From: Owenia fusiformis
Taxonomy: Eukaryota > Annelida > Polychaeta > Sabellida > Oweniidae
Assembly (NCBI GenBank): GCA_903813345.2
Contig: CAIIXF020000011.1
Span: 10,822,842-10,886,841 of the forward strand
Reading direction: 5' to 3'
DNA length: 64,000 nt
Below the pieces are notes generated by a model. The model searched no databases. It was not told the origin of the DNA and worked only from the letters and a program-made list of their open reading frames with translations. Both the position numbers and the translations under genes were made by a program. Below, piece after piece: positions 22,980-35,604 of the stretch; the stretch's first letter is position 1, and each line of letters begins with the position of its first letter.

Positions 22980-24204
22980 TTGTCACACGCCTAACCATCG
23001 ACAAAGTACAGTGACAAAATATACCATCGTACACTTTAGATGTACATTGCCACTGGTAACCGATTTGAAGCAAAGGCATTAAGGAATACATTAAGGATTT
23101 CATGTTTGATTTTGTGTGTATTTGTTTAGGAAGACTTTTAACTTTCTATTAACGTTAAAAGATTTTTGAACAGTTCAGATTTTTTTGTAGTTAATCTGCC
23201 CATATAATTGGTCGATAGGAAAATGTTGTTTTTTACACATTTCCTTTGATCATCTCCTCCCCTGTCGTCTAAGAGTGTCGAATATTTTCATGAGAATATG
23301 TTTCTTTAAACTACACAATTAAGGTCTGTTGAGATTTAATAAGTATTAACGTTTTGGCTATAATTTAAAAAATCATAAGTATACAGTGTCAACTCGAATG
23401 TACATTGTCCTATTGAACTTACTCAATGTAACTAACAAAACGTAAGGTACAGATGCCAAATAATCAAAGAGGCTGGAAGCAAACTCTGTGGCAGTGCTAG
23501 TCTTCAACATATTCTATTCCAAGACACTGCATGGGAGTTTGGGCTGGAAGCTAACACCAAATGGGCACAAATTAACCACCACCACAACAATACTTTGATA
23601 AAATGAAAAAGCAAAAAAATCACATTTTCCAAGTATCTTTAAAATCATCTGTAGAAGGGTACTTGAACGTGTTCGTTAAAGATCACTTGTTACTCATAAA
23701 AACCTTAATGAATTTTGAAATGAAATCATTACATTGTTTAATATAATATCTCATGAATTTCAATTACAGGGACAATATACATTTGAGTTGACAACGCATA
23801 TTTCTGATTTTTTTTAAATTACAATAAATACTTGAGTATTTATTAATCTCCACCCATCCTAAATTGTGTAGTTTAGAGAAACATATTCTCATAAAAATAT
23901 CCAACACTCTAAGATGACAGGCGAGGAAATGATCAAAGGAAATGTGTAAAAAAACATTTTTCAACCGACCAATTATATGGGTTGATTAACAATGAAAAAA
24001 TTTAGCACTGTCTTCCCAAAAAAAATACACACGAAATCAAACTTGAAATTCTTAATGTATTGCTCAGATAATTTCTTTAAAACCTACACCAAATCTACAT
24101 CATTGTCTTTGATTCAAATCGGTTAATAGTGACACTGTATATATCTAAAGTGTATGACAGTGTGTTTTGTCACTCTACGTTGTCGATGGTTAGGCGTTTG
24201 TCAA
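22980..24204. mobile_element. 1.2-kb element with ~340-bp terminal inverted repeats
   Basis: CACGCCTAACCATCGACAA near 22985 pairs with TTGTCGATGGTTAGGCG at about 24180-24196. The pairing continues inward for roughly 340 bp on each side, past TGATCATCTCCTCCCCTGTC at about 23250 against 23910-23945, with moderate divergence. The inner 530 bp have no coding capacity. No clear target duplication was found at TTGTCAC / TTTGTCAA. The right arm lacks some short segments present in the left. Confidence 0.75.
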
Positions 24205-24776
24205 TAATTGTAAATAAAACATTTCAAGTTTGATCATAACTGAAGATATTTCACTTTCTACTGTATACCAATATTTGTAGACATACTAAGCTTATGTATG
24301 GTATTATTAGCATTTCTGTATGTTCTCCCATATGTTTCCCAAACACTCAACAATGATGATGCCAATTTGCCAATAATATAAAACATGTTTGAAGAATCTA
24401 TTAAGGTTTCAAGACATCACTGCGAGACTGTAGAAGTGAATGATTCAAACAAATCAGTCTATTCCAAGTCAGGAGTTAATCCACAATGGCCTGATTTGGT
24501 TAAAGAAAGCATAAAAGTGATCCAAGCAGACAAAACTGATAGTTGATTTAAACAATCGCTTGACCAGTATTGATCACACACTGTTTCAAAACAATCTGCC
24601 CTTGACCAGAATTGATCGAATTGTAATTGCAAATGCTTAGAAAGCTCAGTCCACTGAGCAATACAAGTTCAAGTAATAACATTTTGAAAACACACTCTAC
24701 CAAACATATAAGTATATCAATCCAGCAAATAGTCTGACTAGGAAGAAGACAATACAAATTCCTGTCTTGACTGAAA
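24205..24776. other. No recognised gene
   Basis: AT-rich sequence without repeat or coding signal that I can support. Confidence 0.5.
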
Positions 24777-24778
24777 TA

Positions 24779-25847
24779 TAGGGTGGTCCAAAAAATCATT
24801 TACACTTTTAACAATGTATCATTTTCTAATGACAGGAAAATTTCTCAATTTATTCATAGACCTGACCAACAGACATGTACGTTTTGTGTGGTGTAAGTTT
24901 TATTTTGATATACCACCATAATGAAAGCATGGACCAATAGTTTGCGATGTGCTCAATTCAAGCTCTTTGGTGCTGATTCACTATACAGTAGTTATTTTCA
25001 CATTTTGTGTGTTTGCAATGACCTTCAACAGATAGAAAATGCACTTTTTGGCTCAGGTTTAGCCTTCTGATCACCAACATCAAATATGCGATGTAGAGAA
25101 GTTGACTGGTGAAAGTTAGCATGATGGTGATACTTGGCCGTACTGGTTTGAGGATGCTTATGGACATTCATTTCCTGTGAACATAGGCTGATACACTAAA
25201 GTTATGAGAAAATTCACCCTTGCACTTGGGCTGAAGCGAGGGGTTGACATGGATACTGTTATCTATCGGCAAGATGAAACAACATTGCACTCCTCCAATT
25301 CTTCACTTGAATATCTCAGTCATTATTTCCCTTAAGTCAGACTCATCTCCCATTGTATGGATCAAAACTGACCTGCACATTCTCAACACATATCCCCTAT
25401 AAAAAATTGTTGGTGTGGATACTTAAGAGGCACATCCTCCGAATGCAGGGTTCCAGACATCATCCACAAAGTTCCTTCCTTCTTCCACGGTGGAAGAAGG
25501 AGGTACGAGTTCTGGAGGCCTGTGTTCAGAGGATGTAGAGGCAGGATCTATGCAAACAATCACCAAACTATTGATGAGCTAAAAAATATTAAAACAGAGA
25601 TCAGGAGAATTCCTTATGACAACATGGACAGGGACATTACAATGTACATGTATGCAAGGAGCTTGGATTGAGAACTTTACAAACTATTGATCTGTGCTCA
25701 CATTATGGTGGTATATGATATTAAAACTTACAGAACACAAACCGTACATATCTGAAGAACAGGTCTATGAAAAAAAATTGGGATATCTTCTTATCGTTAG
25801 AAAATGTAACGCAATCAAACGTGTAAATGATTTTTTGGATCACCCTG
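24779..25847 (+). mobile_element. Mariner/IS630-like element, degenerate
   Basis: The left end GGGTGGTCCAAAAAATCATT (24781) and the right end ending in GATCACCCTG (25847) are complementary over about 27 bp. TA flanks both sides (24777-24778 and 25848-25849). The length, about 1.07 kb, is close to that of an intact small mariner. A transposase relic reading in plus orientation fills the right half. Confidence 0.8.
25197..25672 (+). pseudogene. Mariner-type transposase relic
   Basis: Scattered over more than one frame are the marks of a DDE transposase. RQDETTLHSSNSSLEYLSHY near 25268 corresponds to the QQDGAxxH...SxxxxxYL block with the second catalytic Asp. PAHSQHISPIKNCWCGYL near 25373 corresponds to the PxxSPDLxPxDxxLWGYLK block; the third catalytic Asp is lost. 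FWRPVFRGCRGRIYANNHQT near 25510 leads into the C-terminal helical part (IDELKN, EIRRIPYDNM). In-frame stops and at least one shift make it non-functional. The N-terminal DNA-binding part is not recognisable. Confidence 0.7.
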
Positions 25848-25849
25848 TA

Positions 25850-26269
25850 CATGATGAAATTAGAAATACTTCACTGAAATACATCATCAAATAACTTAAA
25901 TATATTTGTAACATTGTTAAAATTCTAAAATGGAAAATGGATGAAAATTGAGTAGCATTCTTTAGGAATAAATTAGTAAACAATCTATGCTTAGTATGTA
26001 AACACAAATATGAAAAAAAGTTAATTCAAATTCTATGCTGTTAAGGCAGCATATAACCAGAACAACGGCAAAGCCAAAGCGTAGCAAATCCCATCGAACA
26101 GAAATGACTGGCATTTTTACAAATATATAGCAAATATCATAAAATAACACATATAAGAAAGGCCATCATTTTCAAAATGGTTGCTAACTAGCCAAGTTGT
26201 CATCAGAAGAAGTAATGTGCTTTTAAGTAGCCTCATATAAATTTTTCAAAAAATCGCACACACGTACAT
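25850..26269. other. No recognised gene
   Basis: AT-rich sequence. AAAATGG-type words near 26170 may be a decayed extension of the neighbouring tandem repeat. Confidence 0.5.
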
Positions 26270-27165
26270 GTAAATGGTGGCCATTTTTTAAGATGGCCGC
26301 CTTCTACTCAAAATGTCATAAGACAGTGTGCAATGCTTATGAGTATTCACTTATCAATTATGTACAAAATCACTCAATTACTTTTTAATCCTAATACAAA
26401 ATGTAAAATAACACACATAAAAATCACGACAAAATCGCTCCACTACTAACGTAAAATACGTTAAAATGGTGGCCATTTTGAAAAATGGCCACCTTCTACC
26501 AAAAGTGTCATTAGACAGTGTGCCATGCTTATAGTATTTACATACCAAATATGAACAAAATTGCTCCACTACTTTTCGAGTTCTAGTAAAATACGTTACA
26601 ATGGCGGCCATTTTTCAAAATGGCCACCTTCTACCAAAATTCTCATTAGACAGTGTACCATGCTTATAGTATTCACATACCAAATATGAACAAATTCGCT
26701 CTACTATTTTTCGAGTTATAGTAAAATACGTTAAAATGGCCGCTATTTTTAAAATGGCTGCCTTCTACCAAAAGTGTCATTAGACAGTGTGCCATGCTTA
26801 TAGTATTCACATACCAAATGTGAACAAAATCGCTCCACTACTTTTCGAGTTACAGCAAAAATCGTAAAATAACAAGTAGAGGCCGCAATTTTTCAAGATG
26901 GCTGCCATGTGCTTCTTTAATATTTATATTTCTAGCTTTATTAATGTCCTATATAATTTTTTGACATTTAAAACATATTGCTAATACAGTTTTACATATT
27001 GCACCTAAATTACTGTAAAATCGGCACTAAAATGGCCACCATTTTAAAATGAGCAGCCACTTTGAAAATCGGCTTTCGACAGAACTTCTACACCCATAGG
27101 GTATATGTGTACAAAATATGAACAAAATCGGGCCAACGGTATTTGATTTATCACCCGGACGGACA
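26270..27165. repeat. Tandem ~135-bp repeat with GGCCATTTTGAAAAATGGCC palindrome
   Basis: The landmark GACAGTGTGCCATGCTTAT recurs at 26332, 26513, 26649 and 26783, so the unit is about 135 bp with one longer interval of 181. Each unit contains a palindrome close to ATGGCCATTTTTCAAAATGGC. The tail (27080-27165), with AACTTCTACACCCATA and CCCGGACGG, recurs at 33955-34045. Confidence 0.8.
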
Positions 27166-29676
27166 TCTTGTAATATATAGATACACTGTCCCACATGTTT
27201 TGTTAAAGAGCAACTGAAGCATACAATCTTTCCACAAAGATAAATTCAGACCAACATTTGGATATCTACATCATATAGGTAGATTATAATTGATTTTATT
27301 TACTTGTCATATCCAGTATTTAATACATTATAGGTTTAAACCCATATTAATATTGAAGTCATATTTGGTAAGTTAAAATCCAGTATATATTAATTATAGG
27401 AAATACCCATATTAATATTTAAGTCATGATTGGTAAGATAAAAATCCACATTAGATATAAAAGCAGGTTCCTCAGGCTTGTGACTGGGCATAGGTAGACG
27501 GACTTCTTCGATGGGATAATAAGAGACTAATTGAGACAATTTATTAGAATAACTCTATATATTCAATGGTTATGTTGAACAGTTCCCTCTTGTAAATCTT
27601 CACATCCAAATCAACACAAATATGTCTTCCATGCAGAACTAAGAATTAATTAGTGCATTCCCACATTCTATATATTTGCTTTACTGCTGTGGCACTCTAA
27701 ATGCATATTAGACCCATTGGCCCTGCCACTTCAACATAGTGCATAACTTATTACCTAGAATATCTCTCAATTTTCAATCTATTTTTCTATTTCGGAATGA
27801 CTGGTAACCAAATATTCAGGATTTGGGGTGCATGGAAATGTTCAAATTCTCGACTGGCCATATTCATACAATTGTTTTAATAAAGAAACCTAAAGTGGTA
27901 AAAGCAAGGAAAAGGTGAATAGGCATAGTCAACATATTTATTTAATAAAAAGAGGTGCCAGAAAATTTCTTCATTTTAGTGAAATTACTGGAAAAATAAT
28001 GAAAAAGAGTGTCTTGCCAGGGTAATACATTTATGTATGTATATTACTTCCTAGGGAGCTTTAGCAAGGACAGAGTGCGAAACAAGAATATAAAATACAA
28101 ATTGAAGATACACTTTATGTCCTGATGACCCAACTGGGATTAATTCTACATTTACAACTGAATCATCTGGCATCTTGACTCCTGTGAATATATAAGGCAT
28201 GAGGACATTTGGGAGACTCTGCTACAGTACAGCTATGGCATATTACAAGGGGGGGGGGTTATTGAGATATTCAGGTATTAAAACCTCAAAAATATTAATC
28301 AAAATGTTTGAAAAAATAAGGCCAAATATGGTATTAAAACTATTGTTAAAAAAGCGTTCCTCTATTGAAAACTCTATCAAACACTAGAAATTATATCATA
28401 ATGGGAAATAAAGGGGGATATTAAACCAGAATTAATGACATATGTATCTTAATACTTTTACATTACAATGATGCAATCAATAATGTGTGCTCAATTGAAT
28501 ACACAGTTTAAAGATTTTAAATTATTTTAAAGTATCGATTTTATACCAATACCTATTTAGACATTACTGTATATTACATTTAAAGAGCTCAAGTTTTACA
28601 ATTCTCTCATAAGGTCACTATTATTTCTTTTAAACCACTTGTTACTTTAGCAAATATTGAACAAGATCTCTTTATTTACTGAGCTTTACACATTCTATTT
28701 AAAGTAAAGATCAAATTCAATTGATTGAAGCTCCATTCTGAGCATATGGAATTTGCCTTTTTTCCTTCAAATTCCACTAAACAGCCAAATTATGACATTT
28801 CTCTACAATTAAGACTATGACATTTAGTTAGTTGTTTCCCCACATAATTCCCCCCCCCCTTTGTTAGTGTATTATATATTTTAAATTACAAGACCACCAT
28901 CCATGATTGTCACCTTTTGTGATGGTATCATTCATAGATGATTCGTAGTTATGTGTGGGCTTTGGATATTTAAGACATGATTTTTATCCTTCTATTATTT
29001 GCAAAAGGTAATTAAAACACAACTCTGTATCCTTAATCAAATAAGTGTAAACCTTGCATTAAAGTTGAATATAGATGTAAGTATCTCTTGATTCTATTTG
29101 CATGTACCATATGTATTTTACATCTCCAATCTATACTTCGGTGCACCCAGTACTTAGAGCTCAAATTTGCATACTACAGTAATTTTTAAAAATTTCTTAA
29201 AAATGACATTTTGCAACTGCTTTTCTTGCCAATTGTACTTTTTCTGAGATTTTCAATTATAATACAAGACTGTCATTTAATGATCATATCCAAAGTAGAC
29301 TACAGTCCAGGTTTCTGCCATAGTCATCACAGGAAAGTAAAGCTTCATAAATATTTAGGTTTATGTCTTATCATTGATACAAAAATAAAACAAGCTAAAT
29401 AATGCTATAACTGTACCTTTGTATTAAAGTAGTAATTCCTCTTTCTTAGAGCCCCAATAGCTTAGACATAGTGAACATTTGTCAATTTAGAATATTACTA
29501 TTTGACTATTAGCAGCTAGGTCACATTGACACTGTCAATATAGAAGGTTGTTAGAGACTAGAAATTAGAACATGTAACCACTGAATCAGGTATTTCTAGT
29601 TAATTTGAAAATCTCAAAATGACACTTCAATTTCCCAACATCTCTTGATTCTTGAAACTCTGAAGTTAAGACATAG
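27166..29676. other. No recognised gene
   Basis: AT-rich sequence with a near-duplicate pair at about 27345-27370 and 27400-27425 (AAACCCATATTAATATT(T/G)AA then GTCAT) and two homopolymer runs (G at 28247, C at 28850). No coding region is supported. Confidence 0.5.
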
Positions 29677-29857
29677 AGGTTATTTAATGGGAGGGATGGA
29701 ATATCGATTTTATTCCGAGGGAAAATATGATATTGGCCAAGGAAAATATCATATTGACCGAGGGCGATAGCCCGAGTGTCAATATGATATTTTCTGAGGC
29801 CAATATCATATTTTCTCAAGGAATAAATCCATATTCCATCACGACCATCAATAACCT
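29677..29857. repeat. Palindromic foldback, AATAACCT ends
   Basis: Arms of about 80 bp, from GAGGTTATTTAATGGGAGGG at 29677 to AATAACCT at 29857. They are built around a GAGGGCGATAGCCCGAGT tip with stems of AATATGATATTG words. It is the same family as 31400-31594. Confidence 0.75.
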
Positions 29858-30894
29858 ATTTATTTCATAATATTTTTTTTCAATTTTTGTATGTCATCAT
29901 CCAATGATTGTGACATAAAATTATACAATTTATCATATAACATTTTCAACTTTTATTATCAAGTTTTACTTAAAAATATAAATAGTTTATAACAATAAAA
30001 TGGCTCATAATATGGCTGTGGATGTAGAATGGGCCTACATGTATTAGTATGTATCCAACAGACCGAATATAATATTCGGTCTGTTATGATTGATATATTT
30101 CCTGTGGAAATCGCGGTGATATTTTTTGCACATTAATTTCTCGTTTATTATAAGAATGTTCACCTTGAAAATTGGTGAATATGTTGAAGAGATGTTCATC
30201 TTAAACTAGAAGCAAAAATATTTGTATAAGGCGGGTACAAGTTGATATAAAATAATGAAATGTTCAGACTCACCGAAACTTCAGGATGTGTTCATAAGTA
30301 GATCGCGAAATCAATGTCAAGGACGTTTGAGTTCACGAGATCCAAACGAGATATGCAAATTTTGAACTTTGACAAAAAAATGACCACTTGATTACCTCGG
30401 CATTCTTCATGAATATTTCCGCTCTATTTACTATAAATGAAGAAAATTAATCGGGATAATGATAATAAATGACTAGATCTAATAAATTCCCGCACAAATG
30501 GAATTTAGCAATACGCTTCCGTAATGTTGCTCCCGCTCCACGTGTTATTTGTTTACAAATAGACTGACGTCACTGGCTAAATCTCGTTTATCGTGAGAAT
30601 TGGCATTGCCAAAATGGCTTGACCTAATCAATGGCTTCGCTACAAGAAGCGTCTGTACATTTTATGAATATCTTCAGTAAGAGGACAATATACGAAAAAA
30701 TAATATTGTGAGTTCTTTATAAGGTAATCATTCTATCATTAAACAAACTTATTTGTAACATTTATACAACACCACATTTTACAATAGGTGACTTACAGTC
30801 TGAATATTTATTCAGACGAAGGATACAGTCTACTACATGTATGTACTTTTCAAGAATGTCTACATCCATACTGTACATAGGCTATCAGTCATTA
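29858..30894. other. No recognised gene; short palindrome at 30061
   Basis: GACCGAATATAATATTCGGTC at 30061-30081 is a perfect palindrome. A GC-richer patch around 30520-30600 contains TGACGTCA and CACGTG words, which may be regulatory but could be chance. No gene start was found next to it. Confidence 0.4.
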
Positions 30895-31125
30895 CTCTTG
30901 AGAACTACTGTCACTACTACTATATATAATTCTCCTGTACTTTCTGCTCTTTACAGGGGAATCTTCAATTGCATGTGCTCCACTTGCTGACCCAAAATGA
31001 AAATTGAATACACCCCTAGCATTTCCAAAGGAAGTGCTGGGTGCTGGCCCAGAACAAGCTGATGATGCCCTCTTTGTAGACTCTGGAGATTCTGAACGCT
31101 TCCCACTTGACATATTTGTCACAGT
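30895..31125 (-). CDS. Possible orphan exon, Ser-rich C-terminus of unknown protein
   Basis: A 76-codon minus-strand open stretch has an unusually polar composition for this AT-rich window. It has a KRSESPESTKRASSACSGPA segment, a Phe/Gly patch (FNFHFGSASG), a basic patch (KSRKYRR) and a serine run before the stop at about 30895. This looks more like a real C-terminal disordered tail than random translation. An AATAAA motif on the minus strand lies about 85 bases downstream. I recognise no domain. No upstream exon was found, and it sits between two foldbacks, so it could belong to an unknown gene or a transposon. Confidence 0.3.
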
Positions 31126-31261
31126 AATAGACCTTTGTCACAGTAATAGACGTAAACTAGATGATAATAATTTCAATAATTTCAATTTTCCCAAACGATT
31201 TTTTTACTTCCTGTAGAGATGTGCTAGACGAAAAGCGTAAAACTCAAGAGAAATTACCGGG

Positions 31262-31735
31262 AATATTTCTGATACGGGATCTGATACGGAATTTTTGCTG
31301 ATACGGGATCCAATACGGGATCTGATACGGGATTTTGGCTGATACGGGATTTTTCAAATAACACTTTTATTCCCTGTTATTTTCCCAGGGAAAACATGTT
31401 ATTATGGAATAAATATAGGTTATTTACTGGGAGGGATTGAATATGGGTTTTATTCCAAGGAACAATATGATATTGACCGAGGGAGCGCAGCGACCGAGTA
31501 TCAATATGATATTTCCCAAGGTCAATATCATATTTTCCGAGTAATAAAACCCATATTCAATCCCGACCAGAAATAACCTATTTATTCCATAATACATTCC
31601 TCTAAAATGTTACAATACGATTTTTTTTCCCTGGGACAATACGATTTTTTCATGTAATACGCTCCAATACGATTTTTTTCCCAGGGGCAATACGATTTTT
31701 TCATGTAATATGATTCAATACGATTTTTATTCCTT
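31262..31735. repeat. GATACGGGAT / ATACGATTTTTT short-repeat element with inserted foldback
   Basis: The left part (31262-31355) has about six copies of TGATACGGGATC-like units. The right part (31605-31735) has about five copies of CAATACGATTTTTT-like units together with a CCCTGGGACAATACG segment. Between them sits the palindromic foldback at 31400-31594. Confidence 0.65.
31400..31594. repeat. Palindromic foldback, TATTATGGAATAA ends
   Basis: TATTATGGAATAAATATAGG at 31400 is mirrored by the complement ending in TTTATTCCATAATA at 31594. The arms are about 90 bp and nearly perfect, with a centre reading GAGGGAGCGCAGCGACCGAG. This is a MITE-like palindrome with TA-type flanks. Confidence 0.85.
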
Positions 31736-33954
31736 CATATTAAACAGTAGTATTATGGAATAATTAGTTTTATATTATAAATAAAAATGCATGATCTTCA
31801 GTCTCCTGAAAATGCAAGCAGAATTTAAAAAATAGTTTACTTTGGCTAGCTGTATAATCATATGTGTGTTATAATATGAGGAGCAAAATCATGCAAGCAC
31901 TTCAACAGTTATTATCTAGTGAGACAAAACAATCATTTGTTGTTCCTAAAAAATGGAAGGAAAAAACGAATCATCATTGATCCAACATGACCACATAAAT
32001 ACTCATTAACTCTGAGAGAAAACTTATCACTTCTGTGACACTGTGCAAAATTGGACTTTACAGAGGTAATTATATGAGTGTCAATCTGCCCTCCCTAAAA
32101 TAAAATAGAAACCATTTTTAGACACAAAATAGAATCAAAGTTACAAAAATGCAAGTGGCACACTTATGTGATAAAGATTTATATAAACTTAATACATGGT
32201 CCATAGTGAGAACAAGTATGATAAAAATCCAGCAGTTTATTCGAACTGAGATTAACTGCTTGAAACAGTCGCCAACTGACATTATTATTCCGCCACTCAA
32301 CTGAATATTCTAGATGTCTGGGATATAATTGATCCTGGAATGCGAAGGAGTTTAACCAAAAACAAATAAATTAATTATTGGCAATCTATTGAAGAATCTT
32401 TATTTCTCTATGACTTTCTTAATTTAAAGCAAACCTATAGTATACAAGTGGCCACTTCAGTTTTAAATGAACATATTGAATGAAATGTGAACATTTTACA
32501 CTTTTCCGACACTCAATATAATCTCTGAATAAATCACATGTTATTTAAATCTCTAAATATTAACCAATCAATGTGGATTATTTTCAAGGTGTAATATTTA
32601 ACACATGAGTAATTTTTCATGATGATATGGAAACAATTCATTATATGCTTTAGATTGTGATATAATTTGTTCAGAATGTATAGTATAATTCATGAAATAT
32701 AACTTGTCAGATAACAGCAATCATCTATTGTTTTTTTCATTTGGGATTTCCTCCTACGCTATACTGGTTTGACAGTCACAATGTGTTATATTGATCACAA
32801 AATGGCACAATAAATTGTATAATTATACCATAAATAATAAGAATTTAAATTACTAATAAATGTTAAGAAGAATGAGTACAAATTTATATTTTGCAGTTTA
32901 CTTATTTAATTCTTGATTTTCCTCTCATTCACCATCCATAATATTTGACAATTGTTTTTTTTACACAATTGGGCAAAAATCTTTTCAAAGAATGTCACTG
33001 AAATGCATTTCTATTAGAATTCTTACTAAGCTCAAGTTGCAGAGGAAAACCTTAAGGAAATCATATAATAGAATTGCATAGAAAGAGTTACATCAATTTA
33101 TCCTTAATACCTAAATTGATGTAGTAATTCAGTGGTTTTTTATTCACAATGGCTGCATACCCATTCATGAAAATTCACAATGCGATGGTCATGTTTTCAA
33201 ACATAAGCAAAGTCAAACACACTTGAAATTAGCAATATATTGGAATGTAGTCAAATCTCTATATTATATAGACTTATAGAAAACAAGCATCTGTCATTCT
33301 ACCAAAAGGGACAAATTGTATAAAGTAAGCAGAGAAACAAATCAGAGTTCTGGCACTAGTAATTCAAGAGTAACAATTTAGCTAGATTGGATTGTTGATA
33401 CCACTAGATTGCTCTTCGATGAAAAAAGAGAATGAGAATTTTGATGACATAATTATTTCCTGTTGAGGATGTTCCTATCAAATATGTGTAATGCGCTTTA
33501 TATGTAGAAAGCAAGAGAGACATTAAGAAATATGGACAGAAAAATGAGATTGGACAGACGAATAAATAACTCTAATAACTCAGCAAATAGTTTTCTGTTT
33601 GCATTCAGCCTCATTGAAATGTCGATGCATAAAAGTTGTTACAACAAATCAAAAATCTTTAGTTCCATAATAATACACTACAATGCAAATCCCAAATGGC
33701 TTATGAAACTTTTCAATATCAAATGCTTTAACAATTTGAAATGTATAAATATAATAGAATTGTATAGGTATTGGCTTTTTGAATATTTTATTCTCTCATA
33801 GCTAATGATAAAATTTTTAATTAATGTACATGTACTGTAATAGACAAATTAACCTATATACATTCTTAAGCAGTAGTCACTGATAAACAATACATTGAAT
33901 GATGCACAAATATATATGTTTTCAATGGTTTCCACTTTTACAAAATAGCCTTTC
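31736..33954. other. No recognised gene
   Basis: Very AT-rich sequence. No frame carries a domain I recognise, and no strong repeat structure was found. Confidence 0.5.
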
Positions 33955-34045
33955 TAGCAGAACTTCTACACCCATATATAGTGTACAAAATATGAACAAA
34001 ATCAGACTATCAGTATTTGAGTTATTGCCCGGACGGCAAACGAAT
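33955..34045. repeat. Dispersed repeat end with CCCGGACGG
   Basis: AACTTCTACACCCATATATA followed by GTGTACAAAATATGAACAAA and GTTATTGCCCGGACGG. It matches the tail of the tandem repeat at 27080-27165 in the same orientation. Confidence 0.7.
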
Positions 34046-34810
34046 GAACAGAGGTCTAGCATGTTTTGTATTGGTCAATTCTTTATGTTGCTTTTTAAAG
34101 GTGCCTATTTGCTTTAAAGTGCTTCCTTCTTAAAATTGTATCTTTGAAATAAATTGCCACGGGAAAGGTGAACATAAAACATGGTTACGCTATCAGATAT
34201 TATTGATTCTGGAAAGAAAATTCTCAAATACTATAATGAGAGTTACTCCCCAAGATAGACTTACAACAACTTATAATTTATACAATAAATGTCATTTCCT
34301 ACAAGTGCTGACCAAAGAAAAACAATGGCCAAACACCATCCACAAAAAATTGGAGACTTAACAATATGTCACCACTTGTGGTGGTGAAAAACCCCCAAAA
34401 TATGAAAATCATAAAAATCAAAGACATGGAATGGAATGTACAATTCACAATGTCCTAGTGTAGGATCACATTTTCAACTTTTTGGTTAAATCATAAAGAT
34501 ATGGTTCTTAATAAAATGTTTTCATAATAAATATGACTTGGCTCATATCAAGATAATTACTAATAAATCTTTATCATACAGGAGAGAATTAGATTAAGCA
34601 AAGGTTTGCACAAAATGATGCCAAAACCCAATATAATTTATGATATTTCAGCAACGATTAATAGATGAAACATTTCCGATGGGAATCCTAATTATGAATA
34701 AGGTATATTAGATGATTCTTAGGGCCAGTATTGTGGAAGGCGAATAATATTATAGTTGCCACAGGATATGATACCATTTATTCTGAAAATTCTAGTCTAC
34801 CATTGCTGAA
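34046..34810. other. No recognised gene; hairpin tip at 34356
   Basis: AT-rich sequence. CAATATGTCACCACTTGTGG at 34357 is the second copy of the hairpin tip seen at 4147-4177. Confidence 0.5.
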
Positions 34811-35604
34811 CATAATAAGAAGCATATTCTATGCAATATACAGGGTGTTTGATAATAAAAAGCATATTCTATGCAATATACAGGGTGTTTCATAATAAGA
34901 AGCATATTCTATGCAATATACAGGGTGTTTCATAATAAGAAGCATATTCTATGCAATATACAGGGTGTTTGATAATAAGAAGCATATTCTATGCAATATA
35001 CAGGGTGTTTCATAATAAGAAGCATATTCTATGCAATATACAGGGTGTTTCATAATAAGAAGCATGTTCTATGCAATATACAGGGTGTTTCATAATAAGA
35101 AGCATATTCTATGCAATATACAGGGTGTTTGATAATAAGAAGCATATTCTATGCAATATACAGGGTGTTTCATAATAAGAAGCACATTCTATGCAATATA
35201 CAGGGTGTTTCATAATAAGAAGCATATTCTATGCAATATACAGGGTGTTTCATATTAAGAAGCATATTCTATGCAATATACAGGGTGTTTCATAATAAGA
35301 AGCATATTCTATGCAATATACAGGGTGTTTCATAATAAGAAGCATATTCTATGTAATATACAGGGTGTTTGATAACAAGAAGCATATTCTATGTAATATA
35401 CAGGGTGTTTCATAATAAGAAGCATATTCTATGCAACTTACAGGGTGTTCCATAATAAGAAGCATATTCTATGCAATATACAGGGTGTTTCATAATAAGA
35501 AGCATATTCTATGCAATATGCAGGGTGTTTCATAATAAGAAGCATATGCAGTATACAGGGTGTTTCATAATAAGAAGCATATTCTATGCAATGTACAGGG
35601 TGTT
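34811..35604. repeat. 40-bp satellite, about 20 copies
   Basis: The unit is CATAATAAGAAGCATATTCT followed by ATGCAATATACAGGGTGTTT. Copies are more than 95% alike, with a recurrent C/G variant at the first base of the unit and one shortened copy near 35545. The array ends at 35604 and the sequence continues as CAGGGTGTTTCATAAAGACC. Each unit therefore contains a CAGGGTGTTTC word resembling a mariner-type transposon tip. Confidence 0.95.

Noticed and set aside
30520-30600. Promoter with TGACGTCA and CACGTG elements
   Set aside because: Short motifs occur by chance, similar GACGTC words appear at several repeat sites, and no gene start lies nearby.
34811-35604. CRISPR array
   Set aside because: Units are directly adjacent with no unique spacers, in a eukaryotic context. 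It is a satellite. The same holds for 62898-64000.
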